Below are positions 43,057 through 51,210 of a stretch of DNA of 64,000 nucleotides, in pieces. Both the position numbers and the translations under genes were made by a program. Source of the DNA: Terrimesophilobacter sp038243605. GTDB taxonomy: Bacteria > Actinomycetota > Actinomycetes > Actinomycetales > Microbacteriaceae. The first letter of the stretch is position 1. The number at the start of each line of letters is the position of its first letter. Under the pieces are notes generated by a model that did no database searches, had not been told where the DNA came from, and saw only the letters and a program-made list of their open reading frames with translations. The stretch covers positions 186,001 through 250,000 of the forward strand of contig JBBSQX010000001.1 in assembly GCA_038243605.1 (NCBI GenBank). The letters are read 5' to 3'.

Positions 43057-43100
43057 CCTCCTGTTACAGACCGTCTGTAACCGTATAAGTCCGAAGGAGG
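43057..43100 (+). promoter_or_regulatory. S6:S18-type ribosomal protein leader in rpsF mRNA
   Basis: CCTCC (43057-43061) can pair with GGAGG (43096-43100), which is the rpsF ribosome site. Inside is an apical hairpin, GTTACAGA-CCG-TCTGTAAC (43063-43081), and a 3' bulge that contains CCG (43091-43093). The known S6:S18 autoregulatory motif has a base helix, an upper helix and a bulged CCG that mimics the S18 site on 16S rRNA. Binding of S6-S18 would hold the ribosome site closed. The match is structural; I did not run a covariance model. Confidence 0.7.
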
Positions 43101-43110
43101 TGGGTTAGTT

Positions 43111-43695
43111 ATGCATCAGTACGAACTCATGGTGATTCTCGATCCAGAGATCGATGAGCGCACCGTCGCCCCCAGCCTCGACAAGTTCCTTGGTGTCATC
43201 CGCAATGCGGGCGGCACTATCGACAAGGTCGACATCTGGGGCAAGCGTCGTCTCGCTTACGAAATCAACAAGAAGACCGAGGGCATCTACGCCGTCGTCG
43301 ATATGACGGCAACGTCTGAGGCGACGATCGAGCTCGACCGTCAGTTGAAGCTCAGCGAAGCCGTCATGCGCACCAAGGTGCTCCGAGCCGAAGAAGGTAT
43401 CGCCCAGGTCGCAGAGGCCGCAAAGCTTTCTGCAGAGAAAGCAGCCCGCAAGGCTGCTGCTGGACCGAAGGTTTCTGCTGCTTCGAAGGCTGACGCTCCG
43501 AAGGCTGACGCTTCTAAGGTCGACGCCGCACCCAAGGCCGCTGCCGCAACGAAGGTTGCCGCTGCCTCCAAGGTTGCCGACGCTGCGCCGTCCACACCGG
43601 CCACCAAAGAAAAGGCTTCCGACGAGAAGGCCCCCAAGGCTGACGCGGAGAAGACTGACGCAGACAAGGGTGCTTCCGACAAGGACGCTGAATAG
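43111..43695 (+). CDS. rpsF: 30S ribosomal protein S6 with long Ala/Lys/Asp-rich tail
   Basis: A 194-residue protein; residues 1-95 are a normal S6 domain (HQYELMVILDPEIDERTV at the start). S6 binds S18 on the platform of the small subunit. Residues 100-194 form a low-complexity tail of repeated KADA/KVDA/AAPK units, basic then acidic, about doubling the normal length. A short charged tail is common in S6, but this length is unusual. ATG with AAGGAGG at 43094-43100. ssb follows after 2 nt. Confidence 0.94.
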   Translation: MHQYELMVILDPEIDERTVAPSLDKFLGVIRNAGGTIDKVDIWGKRRLAYEINKKTEGIYAVVDMTATSEATIELDRQLKLSEAVMRTKVLRAEEGIAQVAEAAKLSAEKAARKAAAGPKVSAASKADAPKADASKVDAAPKAAAATKVAAASKVADAAPSTPATKEKASDEKAPKADAEKTDADKGASDKDAE

Positions 43696-43697
43696 TC

Positions 43698-44207
43698 ATG
43701 GCGGGCGAAACCAACATCACCGTCGTGGGTAACCTCACTGCAGATCCTGAATTGCGTTACACGCAGACAGGGCTTGCCGTGGCCAACTTCACGATCGCGT
43801 CTACTCCACGCAGCTTCGACAAGGCGACAAACGACTGGAAAGACGGAGAAACATTGTTTCTCCGAGGTTCCGTATGGCGTGAGTTTGCCGAGCATGTTGC
43901 CGGTTCACTGAGCAAGGGATCCAGGGTCATTGTCACTGGTCGCTTGAAGCAGAGTAGTTATCAGACGAAAGAAGGCGAGAAGCGCACGAGCTTCGAAATC
44001 GAAGTCGATGAAATCGGCCCGAGCCTTCGCTACGCAACGGCTCAAGTCACGAGAACCACTTCTGGTGGTCCGCGTGGTGGACAGGGTGGCGCGCAGGGCG
44101 GCAACCAAAGCGGCGATGAGCCGTGGGCATCCGCACCGTCTTCCGACTCCGCATCGGGTGACGTCTGGAACTCACCGGGTAACTTCAACGACGAGACGCC
44201 GTTCTAA
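43698..44207 (+). CDS. ssb: Single-stranded DNA-binding protein
   Basis: A 169-residue SSB: OB fold (about 1-110), a Gly/Gln-rich linker, and the acidic tip NDETPF that recruits replication and repair partners. It lies between rpsF and rpsR as in most bacteria. The stop at 44205-44207 is followed at once by a palindromic element. Confidence 0.95.
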   Translation: MAGETNITVVGNLTADPELRYTQTGLAVANFTIASTPRSFDKATNDWKDGETLFLRGSVWREFAEHVAGSLSKGSRVIVTGRLKQSSYQTKEGEKRTSFEIEVDEIGPSLRYATAQVTRTTSGGPRGGQGGAQGGNQSGDEPWASAPSSDSASGDVWNSPGNFNDETPF

Positions 44208-44210
44208 GGC

Positions 44211-44270
44211 GCGCTGGAGCTTAGAGTGAAGGCCATTTCTGGCCTTCGCCGCAGCGAAGCGTGCCAGCGC
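44211..44270. repeat. Palindromic repeat element, copy 2
   Basis: The core hairpin is GTGAAGGCC-ATTTCT-GGCCTTCGC (44226-44249), nine pairs with one wobble. Outer arms pair as well: GCTT (44219-44222) with AAGC (44257-44260), and GCGCTGG (44211-44217) with CCAGCGC (44264-44270). The first 44 bases match copy 1 at 17683-17726 at about 38 positions, and the stem differences keep or improve pairing. It sits in the ssb-rpsR gap, where its hairpin could affect operon mRNA. Confidence 0.75.
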
Positions 44271-44324
44271 CGGTCGCCGTCTCGGCGGCCGATCCCACAG
44301 AATTACTAATGAAAGCAGGAAATC

Positions 44325-44588
44325 ATGGCTGGAAAGTCAAGCGGCGACCGCCGCAAGCCACTCCGTGGCGCGAAGGGCGGCAAAAATCTCGCCCCCGCGA
44401 AGGCAATCAGGGTTGGTGTCATCGATTACAAGGATGTCCCCACCCTTCGTAAGTTCATCTCCGAGCGGGGAAAAATCCGTGCTCGTCGAATCACCGGTGT
44501 CTCCGTTCAGGAACAGCGCCTCATCGCCCGTGCAGTTAAGAATGCACGCGAGATGGCGTTGCTTCCCTACGCTGGCTCAGGCCGTTAG
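44325..44588 (+). CDS. rpsR: 30S ribosomal protein S18 (cysteine-free)
   Basis: An 87-residue basic protein with the S18 core (IDYKDVPTLRKFISERGKI, RRITGVSVQEQRLIARAVK). It pairs with S6. It has no Cys at all, so it is the zinc-independent type. ATG preceded by AGCAGGAAATC. rplI follows after 11 nt. Confidence 0.96.
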   Translation: MAGKSSGDRRKPLRGAKGGKNLAPAKAIRVGVIDYKDVPTLRKFISERGKIRARRITGVSVQEQRLIARAVKNAREMALLPYAGSGR

Positions 44589-44599
44589 GAGCATCCGAT

Positions 44600-45052
44600 A
44601 TGTCTAAATTGATCCTTACGCACGAGGTCACCGGCCTCGGTGCCCCCGGCGACGTGGTGGAGGTTAAGAACGGGTTTGCCCGTAACTACCTCATCCCCCA
44701 GGGCTGGGCAGTGACGTGGACTCGCGGTGGCGAGAAGCAGATCGATCAGATCAAGGCTGCTCGTGCCGCACGCGAGCATGCAACGATCGAAGAAGCGCAG
44801 GACCTCAAGGCGAAACTGCAGGCAACTGCAGTGACGCTCAGCGTGAAAGCAGGAGAGGGCGGCCGTCTTTTCGGTTCCGTCAAGACCTCCGACATCGCGG
44901 ATGCGGTTGCCGCAGCTGGACTCGGCACCATCGATAAGCGCAAGGTTGAAATCACCACGCCTATCAAGGTGACGGGCGAGCATGAAGCAACGGTCAGGTT
45001 GCGTGACGACCTCGTCGCGACGATCACGATCAAGGTGGTTGCAGCGAAGTAG
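44600..45052 (+). CDS. rplI: 50S ribosomal protein L9
   Basis: A 150-residue L9 with the N-terminal RNA-binding domain (signature GDVVEVKNGFARNYLIPQGWA), the long connecting helix (about 40-75) and the C-terminal domain. Last gene of the rpsF-ssb-rpsR-rplI operon; a strong terminator follows 13 nt later. Confidence 0.96.
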   Translation: MSKLILTHEVTGLGAPGDVVEVKNGFARNYLIPQGWAVTWTRGGEKQIDQIKAARAAREHATIEEAQDLKAKLQATAVTLSVKAGEGGRLFGSVKTSDIADAVAAAGLGTIDKRKVEITTPIKVTGEHEATVRLRDDLVATITIKVVAAK

Positions 45053-45065
45053 TTTAGTGAAAAGC

Positions 45066-45101
45066 GGCGGGGGCGAATTTGGTTCGCCTCCGCCCTTTTT
45101 T
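45066..45101 (+). terminator. Rho-independent terminator after rplI
   Basis: A 12-bp stem, GGCGGGGGCGAA (45066-45077) with TTCGCCTCCGCC (45083-45094), one G-T wobble, loop TTTGG, followed by a run of six T (45096-45101). Confidence 0.95.
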
Positions 45102-45573
45102 AACGAAAACTGCCCCGAACGGGGGGTAGAGCGCGAGAGTTCTTGTACACACGTTCGACCCCGTGCAGTCAACCCTCAACCACAACTATAAACATGTTTT
45201 TGCACATCGCTCACTATCGGAGAAACCGCTGGTCAGAACGGCTATTCGGTTAAATACTCGTTGAGTTTCCACAGTTCTATCCACAGGTTGCCAACAAACC
45301 ACGCGGCGTTTCGCGCAGATGATCCACAGGGTTGTCCACAGGCCCTGTTTGGTGCTCGGCTCCGTTGTTCCTAGTGTGGAGGCGCATCGATAACGACAGC
45401 ACATTCGTTGGCTGGGATTCCACGAATGTCGTCGGTGCGAGGTACACCTGAATGCAGAGGGTTCGTCGAATTCGTACCACTGCATCAGGATTCGGCGTGC
45501 CCGGCGCACAGGTATAACTCGTTGCGCCTGGTGACGTTTACAGGCGCATAATTGTGAAGCGAAAGGGTTGTGA
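45102..45573. other. 470-bp gene-free region upstream of dnaB
   Basis: No credible coding frame. It contains a cluster of four DnaA-box relatives (45265-45340, listed separately) and several short inverted repeats such as ATTCGT...ACGAAT around 45410-45435. A candidate -10 box CATAAT (45547-45552) precedes the dnaB start, with TTGCGC (45522-45527) as a poorly spaced -35. An RNA gene is not excluded, but I see no known fold. Confidence 0.5.
45265..45340 (+). promoter_or_regulatory. Cluster of four DnaA-box-like sites before dnaB
   Basis: GTTTCCACA (45265-45273), CTATCCACA (45277-45285), TGATCCACA (45320-45328) and TTGTCCACA (45332-45340). The second and fourth differ from the consensus TTATCCACA at one base. 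All are on the plus strand and form two pairs, each with a start-to-start distance of 12 bp. They lie 234-309 bp before the dnaB ATG and about 18 kb from oriC. Confidence 0.6.
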
Positions 45574-46950
45574 ATGTCGATAGCCCACCTCGGCCTCGCG
45601 GGCGATCAGCGGCCCGCCACCGAACTACGTCAGGGTGATCGCACACCTCCTCACGATCTTTTGGCCGAGCAAAGTGCCATCGGCGGAATGCTGTTGAGCA
45701 AAGACGCCACAGCCGACGTGCTCGAAACCGTGCGAGCGATAGATTTCTACATCCCGAAGCATGAGATTATTTTCGACGCCATCCTCACCCTGTATTCCCA
45801 CGGTGAACCGACTGATGTTATCGCGGTAACCGATGAGCTCACAAAGTCGGGTGAGCTCGGTCGCGCGGGCGGAGCAGAGTATCTTCACACTCTGACTGGC
45901 CTCGTTCCGACCGCCGCGAATGCTGGGTATTACGCGAGCATTGTGGCCGAGAAGGCGGTACTTCGCCGGCTTGTCGAAGCGGGAACGCGCATCGTACAGA
46001 TGGGGTACGCGAGCGAGGGCGAGGTTGTTGATCTCGTCAACAATGCTCAGGCAGAGATCTATGGCGTCACCGGAGGGGTAGAGGCAGAAGACTTCGTGCC
46101 GCTCACCACGGCCGTCGAGGCTGCGATCGACGAGATCGAGGCCGCGAAGGGCCGCGATGGCACGATGACCGGAATCCCCACCGGCTTCGCGGAGCTCGAT
46201 GACTTGACGAACGGTCTTCACCCTGGCCAGCTCATCATCGTAGCCGCGCGCCCAGCACTCGGTAAGTCGACTCTTGCACTCGACTTCGCCCGCGCCGCAT
46301 CCATTAAGCACGACATGCCGTCGATCGTGTTCTCCCTCGAGATGGGCCGCAGTGAGATTGCGATGCGTCTGCTCTCGGCCGAAGCATCCGTTCCACTTCA
46401 GAACATGCGCAAAGGCACCGTGGATGCCCGCGACTGGACGACGATTGCGCAAACGCGTGGCCGCATCAACGATGCGCCGCTCTACATTGATGACAGCCCC
46501 AACATGACGCTGGTGGAGATTCGCGCGAAGTGTCGGCGACTCAAGCAGAAAGTTGGCTTGAAGCTCGTGATCATCGACTACCTGCAACTCATGACCAGTG
46601 GCAAGCGCGTGGAGTCACGGCAGCAAGAGGTGAGCGAGTTTTCGCGTGCGCTCAAGCTGCTTGCGAAAGAACTTCAAGTGCCGGTCATTGCGCTGTCCCA
46701 GCTCAACCGTGGCCCGGAGCAACGCTCAGACAAAATGCCGGCGCTGTCTGACCTTCGCGAATCGGGCTCTCTCGAGCAAGACGCAGATATGGTCATATTG
46801 CTGCATCGCGAAAGCGCGTACGAGAAAGACAATCCCCGTGCCGGCGAGGCAGACTTCATCGTGGCCAAGCACCGCAACGGACCGACACGCACGATCACCG
46901 TTGCCTTCCAGGGCCACTTCTCTCGCTTCAAGGACATGGCGCAGGCCTAA
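45574..46950 (+). CDS. dnaB: Replicative DNA helicase DnaB
   Basis: A 458-residue hexameric helicase that unwinds DNA ahead of the replication fork. The N-terminal domain (about 25-130) is followed by the RecA-like motor with Walker A ARPALGKSTLALDFA and Walker B LVIIDYLQLM. I see no intein; the length is normal. ATG at 45574 with AAAGGG upstream. Loading would depend on DciA, encoded at 23 kb. Confidence 0.96.
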   Translation: MSIAHLGLAGDQRPATELRQGDRTPPHDLLAEQSAIGGMLLSKDATADVLETVRAIDFYIPKHEIIFDAILTLYSHGEPTDVIAVTDELTKSGELGRAGGAEYLHTLTGLVPTAANAGYYASIVAEKAVLRRLVEAGTRIVQMGYASEGEVVDLVNNAQAEIYGVTGGVEAEDFVPLTTAVEAAIDEIEAAKGRDGTMTGIPTGFAELDDLTNGLHPGQLIIVAARPALGKSTLALDFARAASIKHDMPSIVFSLEMGRSEIAMRLLSAEASVPLQNMRKGTVDARDWTTIAQTRGRINDAPLYIDDSPNMTLVEIRAKCRRLKQKVGLKLVIIDYLQLMTSGKRVESRQQEVSEFSRALKLLAKELQVPVIALSQLNRGPEQRSDKMPALSDLRESGSLEQDADMVILLHRESAYEKDNPRAGEADFIVAKHRNGPTRTITVAFQGHFSRFKDMAQA

Positions 46951-47067
46951 CCGCACGTTACGGTCAGCGGGTGAACGCGTAAGCTGGAAACGCCCGCACG
47001 TTCCGCGGATGCATCACGCCCAAGCACCAACGGTGACGGCGTTCGCTCGGTGAAGAAAAGAGGTCGC

Positions 47068-47691
47068 GTGTCTTCAGTACCAGCGCGGCACCAGTATTGG
47101 CCGGTACCGCTCGTTCGTGCGGTACCCGCACTCATTATTGGGCTCGTGATCACCTTCTCTGTCGATCACTCCGCGGCATTCGGGCTCGTCGTTTTTGGGG
47201 CCTTCGCGCTCACCACCGGCATCATCATCGGGTGGGGTGCTCTTCGGCTCGAGCACCGGGCTGTCTCGTTCGCGCAGGCCGTGGTGTCCGTACTCATCGG
47301 CATTGCGTCGCTCGTGCTCATGTCGACAGGGGCGGGAACGCTCTTTCTCTTCGTGACCTCCTTTGCCGCCATCACCGGCTTCCTCGAGTTGTACCAAGGG
47401 TTACGAGCGCGAGGCAGCGATCCGTTGGCCCGCGACTGGATTACTGTCGGCGTGATCACCGGATTGCTGGCTATCGCGGTGCTCCTGGTTCCCGCCGACT
47501 ACGCGGCACCGTGGAGTGTTGTGGATAAGGCTGGTACCGCTACCGGCATTCTCACCTCACAGATCGTTGTTGTGGGAATTATCGGTGCTTACGCAATTCT
47601 TCTTGGTGTGTACCTTGTGATCGGGGGCCTCTCTGCACGATGGGCAACCCGCGAGGACGCTGTGATAACAACCGCAGCGACAGAACAGTGA
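47068..47691 (+). CDS. Polytopic membrane protein, DUF308/HdeD-like
   Basis: A 207-residue protein with about six membrane helices in two similar halves and short loops, resembling DUF308/HdeD proteins. The function is unknown. I chose the GTG at 47068 because AAAAGAGG lies four to five bases upstream; an earlier GTG at 47050 has no such signal. A small membrane protein gene follows 7 nt after the stop, likely in one operon. Confidence 0.75.
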   Translation: MSSVPARHQYWPVPLVRAVPALIIGLVITFSVDHSAAFGLVVFGAFALTTGIIIGWGALRLEHRAVSFAQAVVSVLIGIASLVLMSTGAGTLFLFVTSFAAITGFLELYQGLRARGSDPLARDWITVGVITGLLAIAVLLVPADYAAPWSVVDKAGTATGILTSQIVVVGIIGAYAILLGVYLVIGGLSARWATREDAVITTAATEQ

Positions 47692-47698
47692 CAGGACA

Positions 47699-47947
47699 AT
47701 GAATATGCAAACTCCCAGCATCCGTGAGCGGCTTCGGCCCTTTGAGCTTCTTGGAATCTCTGGTGTCATCGGCCTCTTCACCGGGTTGGTCATCCTGCTG
47801 ACGACCCGCGAATGGTGGTTGGCGGGGATCGGTTTTGGCGTCGCGTTCATTCTTTCGGTGATGCTGATCGCCTTACTCGCGTTGTCGGCGAAGCCAAACG
47901 ACGCAGAGCGAAGCGATCTAGAAGAACAGGACCGCGCGGGGCACTGA
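47699..47947 (+). CDS. Small two-helix membrane protein, unknown function
   Basis: An 82-residue protein with two membrane helices (about 17-36 and 42-64) and a charged C-terminal tail (NDAERSDLEEQDRAGH). No family recognised. ATG preceded by AGGA. It follows the DUF308-like gene and converges with purB after 11 nt. Confidence 0.75.
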   Translation: MNMQTPSIRERLRPFELLGISGVIGLFTGLVILLTTREWWLAGIGFGVAFILSVMLIALLALSAKPNDAERSDLEEQDRAGH

Positions 47948-47958
47948 CGGCCCACCGC

Positions 47959-49341
47959 TTACGGCAGGAACTCCAGCAAGTCGGACGCCACACCCGTGTA
48001 GGTGGATGGCGTGAGGCCCAAAAGCCGTTCCTTCGCCTCGGCCCCGATGTCGAGCCCACCAATGAACTCAGCGAAGTCATCTCGCCCAACCCGACGACCC
48101 CTGGTGAGGTCCTTCAGTAGAGCGTAGGGGTCGGTGATCTGGCTTCTTCCCGCCGTGACCTCCGCGCGGATCACGGTTTGAATCGCCTCCGCGAGCACTT
48201 CCCAGTTTGCGTCGAGATCCTCCGCAAGGCGTCGCTCGTTCACCGCGATCTCACCGAGCCCACGTTGGATGTTGTCGAGCGCGAGTAGGGAGTGACCGAA
48301 ACCGACCCCAATGTTTCGTTGGGCACTCGAGTCGGTGAGGTCGCGTTGAAGACGTGAGGTCACGAGAGTTGCGGCGAGTGAGTCAAGAATGGCGCACGAA
48401 AGCTCGAGGTTCGATTCAGCATTTTCAAACCGGATGGGGTTCACCTTGTGCGGCATGGTGGAGGAGCCGGTCGCGCCTTCAACGGGCACTTGGGTGAAGT
48501 ACCCCATCGAAATGTAGGTCCAAACATCCGTGCACAGGTTGTGAAGAATTCGGTTCGTGTGGCTGATCCGGGAGAAGAGTTCTGCCTGCCAATCATGCGA
48601 CTCGATTTGGGTGGTGAGGGGGTTCCACGTTAGTCCGAGCGACTCGACGAAGGCGCGAGAGAGCGCAGGCCAATCGGCGCTCGGGTCGGCGGAATGGTGC
48701 GCCGCGAAGGTTCCGGTCGCTCCGCTGAACTTCGCCAAAAATTCGGAGTGTTCAATCTGGTGTGCCACGCGGCTCAGGCGGCTGACAAACACGGCGACCT
48801 CTTTACCCATGGTTGTGGGTGTCGCCGGCTGACCGTGGGTGTGCGCGAGCATGGGAACCGATCGGTGCTCGCGTGAAAGCTGGGTGAGGGTTCTGATCAC
48901 GTCGTGGAGTTTGGGGAGCCAGACCTGGCTGACCGCGGCATCCACACAGAGTGCGTACGAAATATTGTTGATGTCTTCGCTTGTTGCCGCGAAGTGCACG
49001 AGCTCAGACACACCGGTGATTCCGAGAGTGTCGAGCCGGTGCCGCACGAAGTATTCGACGGCCTTAACGTCATGTCGCGTTGTCGCTTCAAGTTTCGCCA
49101 GTTCGCGAATATCTTCTTCGCCAAACTCGCTGACCGTACGGCGCAGGTCGGCTTTGCTCTTCTCGGCAAGCGGCGCGGTGCCGAACATGCTGCGGTCGGT
49201 GAGAAATAGAAGCCATTCCACTTCGACGCGCACCCTGGCGCGGTTCAATGCTGCCTCGGAAAGATGTTCACTGAGCCCGGAGACAGCGGTGGCGTACCGC
49301 CCGTCGAGGGGGCTTAGCGGTTGCTGCGACGCGAAGCTCAT
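47959..49341 (-). CDS. purB: Adenylosuccinate lyase
   Basis: A 460-residue lyase acting twice in purine synthesis: SAICAR to AICAR and adenylosuccinate to AMP, releasing fumarate. The superfamily signature GSSTMPHKVNP is intact, with the catalytic His region HTHGQPATPT. I start it at the ATG of 49339-49341 (MSFASQQPLSPLDGRY); the open frame extends 118 codons upstream but that part has no family match. Confidence 0.94.
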   Translation of the reverse strand: MSFASQQPLSPLDGRYATAVSGLSEHLSEAALNRARVRVEVEWLLFLTDRSMFGTAPLAEKSKADLRRTVSEFGEEDIRELAKLEATTRHDVKAVEYFVRHRLDTLGITGVSELVHFAATSEDINNISYALCVDAAVSQVWLPKLHDVIRTLTQLSREHRSVPMLAHTHGQPATPTTMGKEVAVFVSRLSRVAHQIEHSEFLAKFSGATGTFAAHHSADPSADWPALSRAFVESLGLTWNPLTTQIESHDWQAELFSRISHTNRILHNLCTDVWTYISMGYFTQVPVEGATGSSTMPHKVNPIRFENAESNLELSCAILDSLAATLVTSRLQRDLTDSSAQRNIGVGFGHSLLALDNIQRGLGEIAVNERRLAEDLDANWEVLAEAIQTVIRAEVTAGRSQITDPYALLKDLTRGRRVGRDDFAEFIGGLDIGAEAKERLLGLTPSTYTGVASDLLEFLP

Positions 49342-49505
49342 GGCTTCATTCTCCCGCAGATTTGGTAGGGGCCGCGTCACTTCTCCCCCACAGTGTTTGC
49401 CGGTAAAGGAGAGTGCGCGAAATTTGCGGTCCGCGCCAGCATGGCCATGTCGGAGCGCAAGCATTGGTGTACACCGCGCGCCGTGTGTTTCGAAAGGACA
49501 TCCCG

Positions 49506-49781
49506 ATGGAACTGAACGACCCCTCAGCGGCAGAATGCCTGCGAATACTGCTCGACGACCAGTGCCGTAATCTTCGTGGCACCGCGCAGCGCATCGAATC
49601 GCTTCATCTGGACGGTACGCGAGCGATGCAGCCGGCGCAGTGGTTGGGGCCTGCGCGCGCTGCGCACGACCGGCTCGCAGAACAGATGCTGTCAAACCTC
49701 ACCCTTGCGCGCAGTGCTGCGAGTCATGCGGCCGACGAAAGCGCACGCGCCGCCGCAACCTTGGCCGGCCGTGTCGGATGA
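49506..49781 (+). CDS. WXG100-like small helical protein
   Basis: A 91-residue protein predicted to be two long helices around a turn with W-L-G (W46-L47-G48, in PAQWLGPARAAH). Length, helical content and WXG at the centre are the marks of WXG100/ESAT-6-type proteins, which leave the cell through type VII (ESX) systems, usually as dimers. No ESX machinery is in the window. ATG at 49506 has AAAGGA eight bases upstream. The end overlaps the hydrolase gene by 11 nt in another frame. Confidence 0.65.
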   Translation: MELNDPSAAECLRILLDDQCRNLRGTAQRIESLHLDGTRAMQPAQWLGPARAAHDRLAEQMLSNLTLARSAASHAADESARAAATLAGRVG

Positions 49782-51198
49782 CATTGCCGTTGGTGGGCCA
49801 GGATCAACCTCGGTGCTCACCACGGAACTTGTGCAAGAGGCGATGCTACTGACCCAGCTTGGTTGCGAGATGGAGTGGATGCTGCAGGAACTTAGGTCGA
49901 TTGACCGAGTGGTGGGCAACGGAATGCTGGGTGCAGCAGATGCACCACTGAGCGCGCTCAACGCTGAGGAGGCCATCGACGAGGCATCCTCGGCGATGGA
50001 GATGGCAAGGGAACAGTGTGACCGGATGAGCAAGGCGCTCACGAAAGCTGCTGATCACTACGAGTGGACTGAGCACACCATAGGGGTGCTTGAGCAACAC
50101 GTCGCGGCACAACTTGGGTATCTTTTGGGCAGGATCGCCCCTCTGCTTATGCGGGTGCTGTTGCCCGGTGCCATCGTTGCTGCAGGAGGGGCAGCGCTCT
50201 TTCTTGCACGCCTTCCAGAGCAGACGCGAGCGATCCTTCTCGGTTCCCTTGGCTCGTGGCTGAGCCAGAATAGTGTCTCCCTTACGGATCCCCGCGTCGT
50301 GACTGCCGTGCGCCTTTCGGTGATGAGCGCCGATGATTTCGGTGCGGGTGTCGTGGGAATTCCTCCGGGGGTTGCGAATGCCCTGGGGGATGAAGGCCTG
50401 GGCGCCTTCGGACTAGATACTTCCGCTCTTTCCCCCCGGGGGCCGGGGCCCGCGCTTGGTCTGTTAAGGGAAACCCCCGTGCGGGTCACCGCAGGAGCGA
50501 CGATGCGGGGAGTTTCACCTGTGGAGAACACTCAGGACAGGCTGGAACGCATCCCCAGCAATCCACACCAGATTCGCATCGATCGCGTTTCTGCCCCTGG
50601 CGTTCCTGACCGATTCGAGGTCTACATCGGGGGCACAGAAGACTTCTCCCCCATCAGCAGCACGGAGCCGTTTGACTTGACGAGCAATATCGCGGCCATC
50701 GCGGGAGGCAACGACGGCGATGGCGCGGGTTCCTATCGTGCAACGGCCGAGGCTTTGCAGCTTGCGGGAGTTGACGCCACCTCCCATGTGGAGTTCAACG
50801 GGTACTCGCAGGGCGGGCTCATTGCCGCCCAGCTTGCCGCATCCGGTGACTACACGGTAGATGGACTGGTCACGATTGCGGGACCGGCCGGTGGCGTTGC
50901 TGTTCCGCACTCGATTCCGTACCTGGCGATCGAGCATCCGGATGACCTCGTGCCAGCGCTCGGCGGGTTCTTCACCTCATCCGATCCCGTTGTCGTGACA
51001 AGAAGAGCGTTCGATGGCCCGCCGCAGGGAGATCAACCGGTGATGCCTGCTCATCGACTCACGCGCTACATGGAAACGGCGGCACTCATCGACGAATCAA
51101 CGAACCTGCGACTTCGCGAAACTCTTCAGCAACTGTCACACCCGCCCGCGCAGAGCATCACGTCTACGTTGTATTTCGCGGAGCGAATAAAGGAGTAA
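49771..51198 (+). CDS. Alpha/beta hydrolase with N-terminal helical region, partner of the WXG100-like protein
   Basis: A 475-residue protein. Residues 1-110 are helical and charged, a hydrophobic segment (about 120-150) follows, and the C-terminal half is an alpha/beta hydrolase: nucleophile Ser346 in GYSQGG, acid Asp391 or Asp392 in EHPDDLVP, and His428 in MPAHRL. The substrate (ester, lipid or peptide) cannot be told. I start it at the GTG of 49771, overlapping the upstream gene; the frame is open further up only as a shadow. Similar fusions of helical ESX-like regions with hydrolases occur in actinobacteria. Confidence 0.7.
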   Translation: MSDDIAVGGPGSTSVLTTELVQEAMLLTQLGCEMEWMLQELRSIDRVVGNGMLGAADAPLSALNAEEAIDEASSAMEMAREQCDRMSKALTKAADHYEWTEHTIGVLEQHVAAQLGYLLGRIAPLLMRVLLPGAIVAAGGAALFLARLPEQTRAILLGSLGSWLSQNSVSLTDPRVVTAVRLSVMSADDFGAGVVGIPPGVANALGDEGLGAFGLDTSALSPRGPGPALGLLRETPVRVTAGATMRGVSPVENTQDRLERIPSNPHQIRIDRVSAPGVPDRFEVYIGGTEDFSPISSTEPFDLTSNIAAIAGGNDGDGAGSYRATAEALQLAGVDATSHVEFNGYSQGGLIAAQLAASGDYTVDGLVTIAGPAGGVAVPHSIPYLAIEHPDDLVPALGGFFTSSDPVVVTRRAFDGPPQGDQPVMPAHRLTRYMETAALIDESTNLRLRETLQQLSHPPAQSITSTLYFAERIKE

Positions 51199-51210
51199 CG
51201 AGGGGTGTGG

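Noticed and set aside
45625..46587. 320-codon minus-strand frame opposite dnaB
   Set aside because: Shadow of dnaB codon bias, no motifs.
49342..49695. N-terminal extension of purB
   Set aside because: The purB family starts at MSFASQQPLSPLDGRY; the extra 118 codons look non-coding and overlap the divergent WXG100-like gene.
49576..49770. N-terminal extension of the alpha/beta hydrolase
   Set aside because: It is the shifted frame of the WXG100-like gene; the amino-acid content is typical of a shadow frame.
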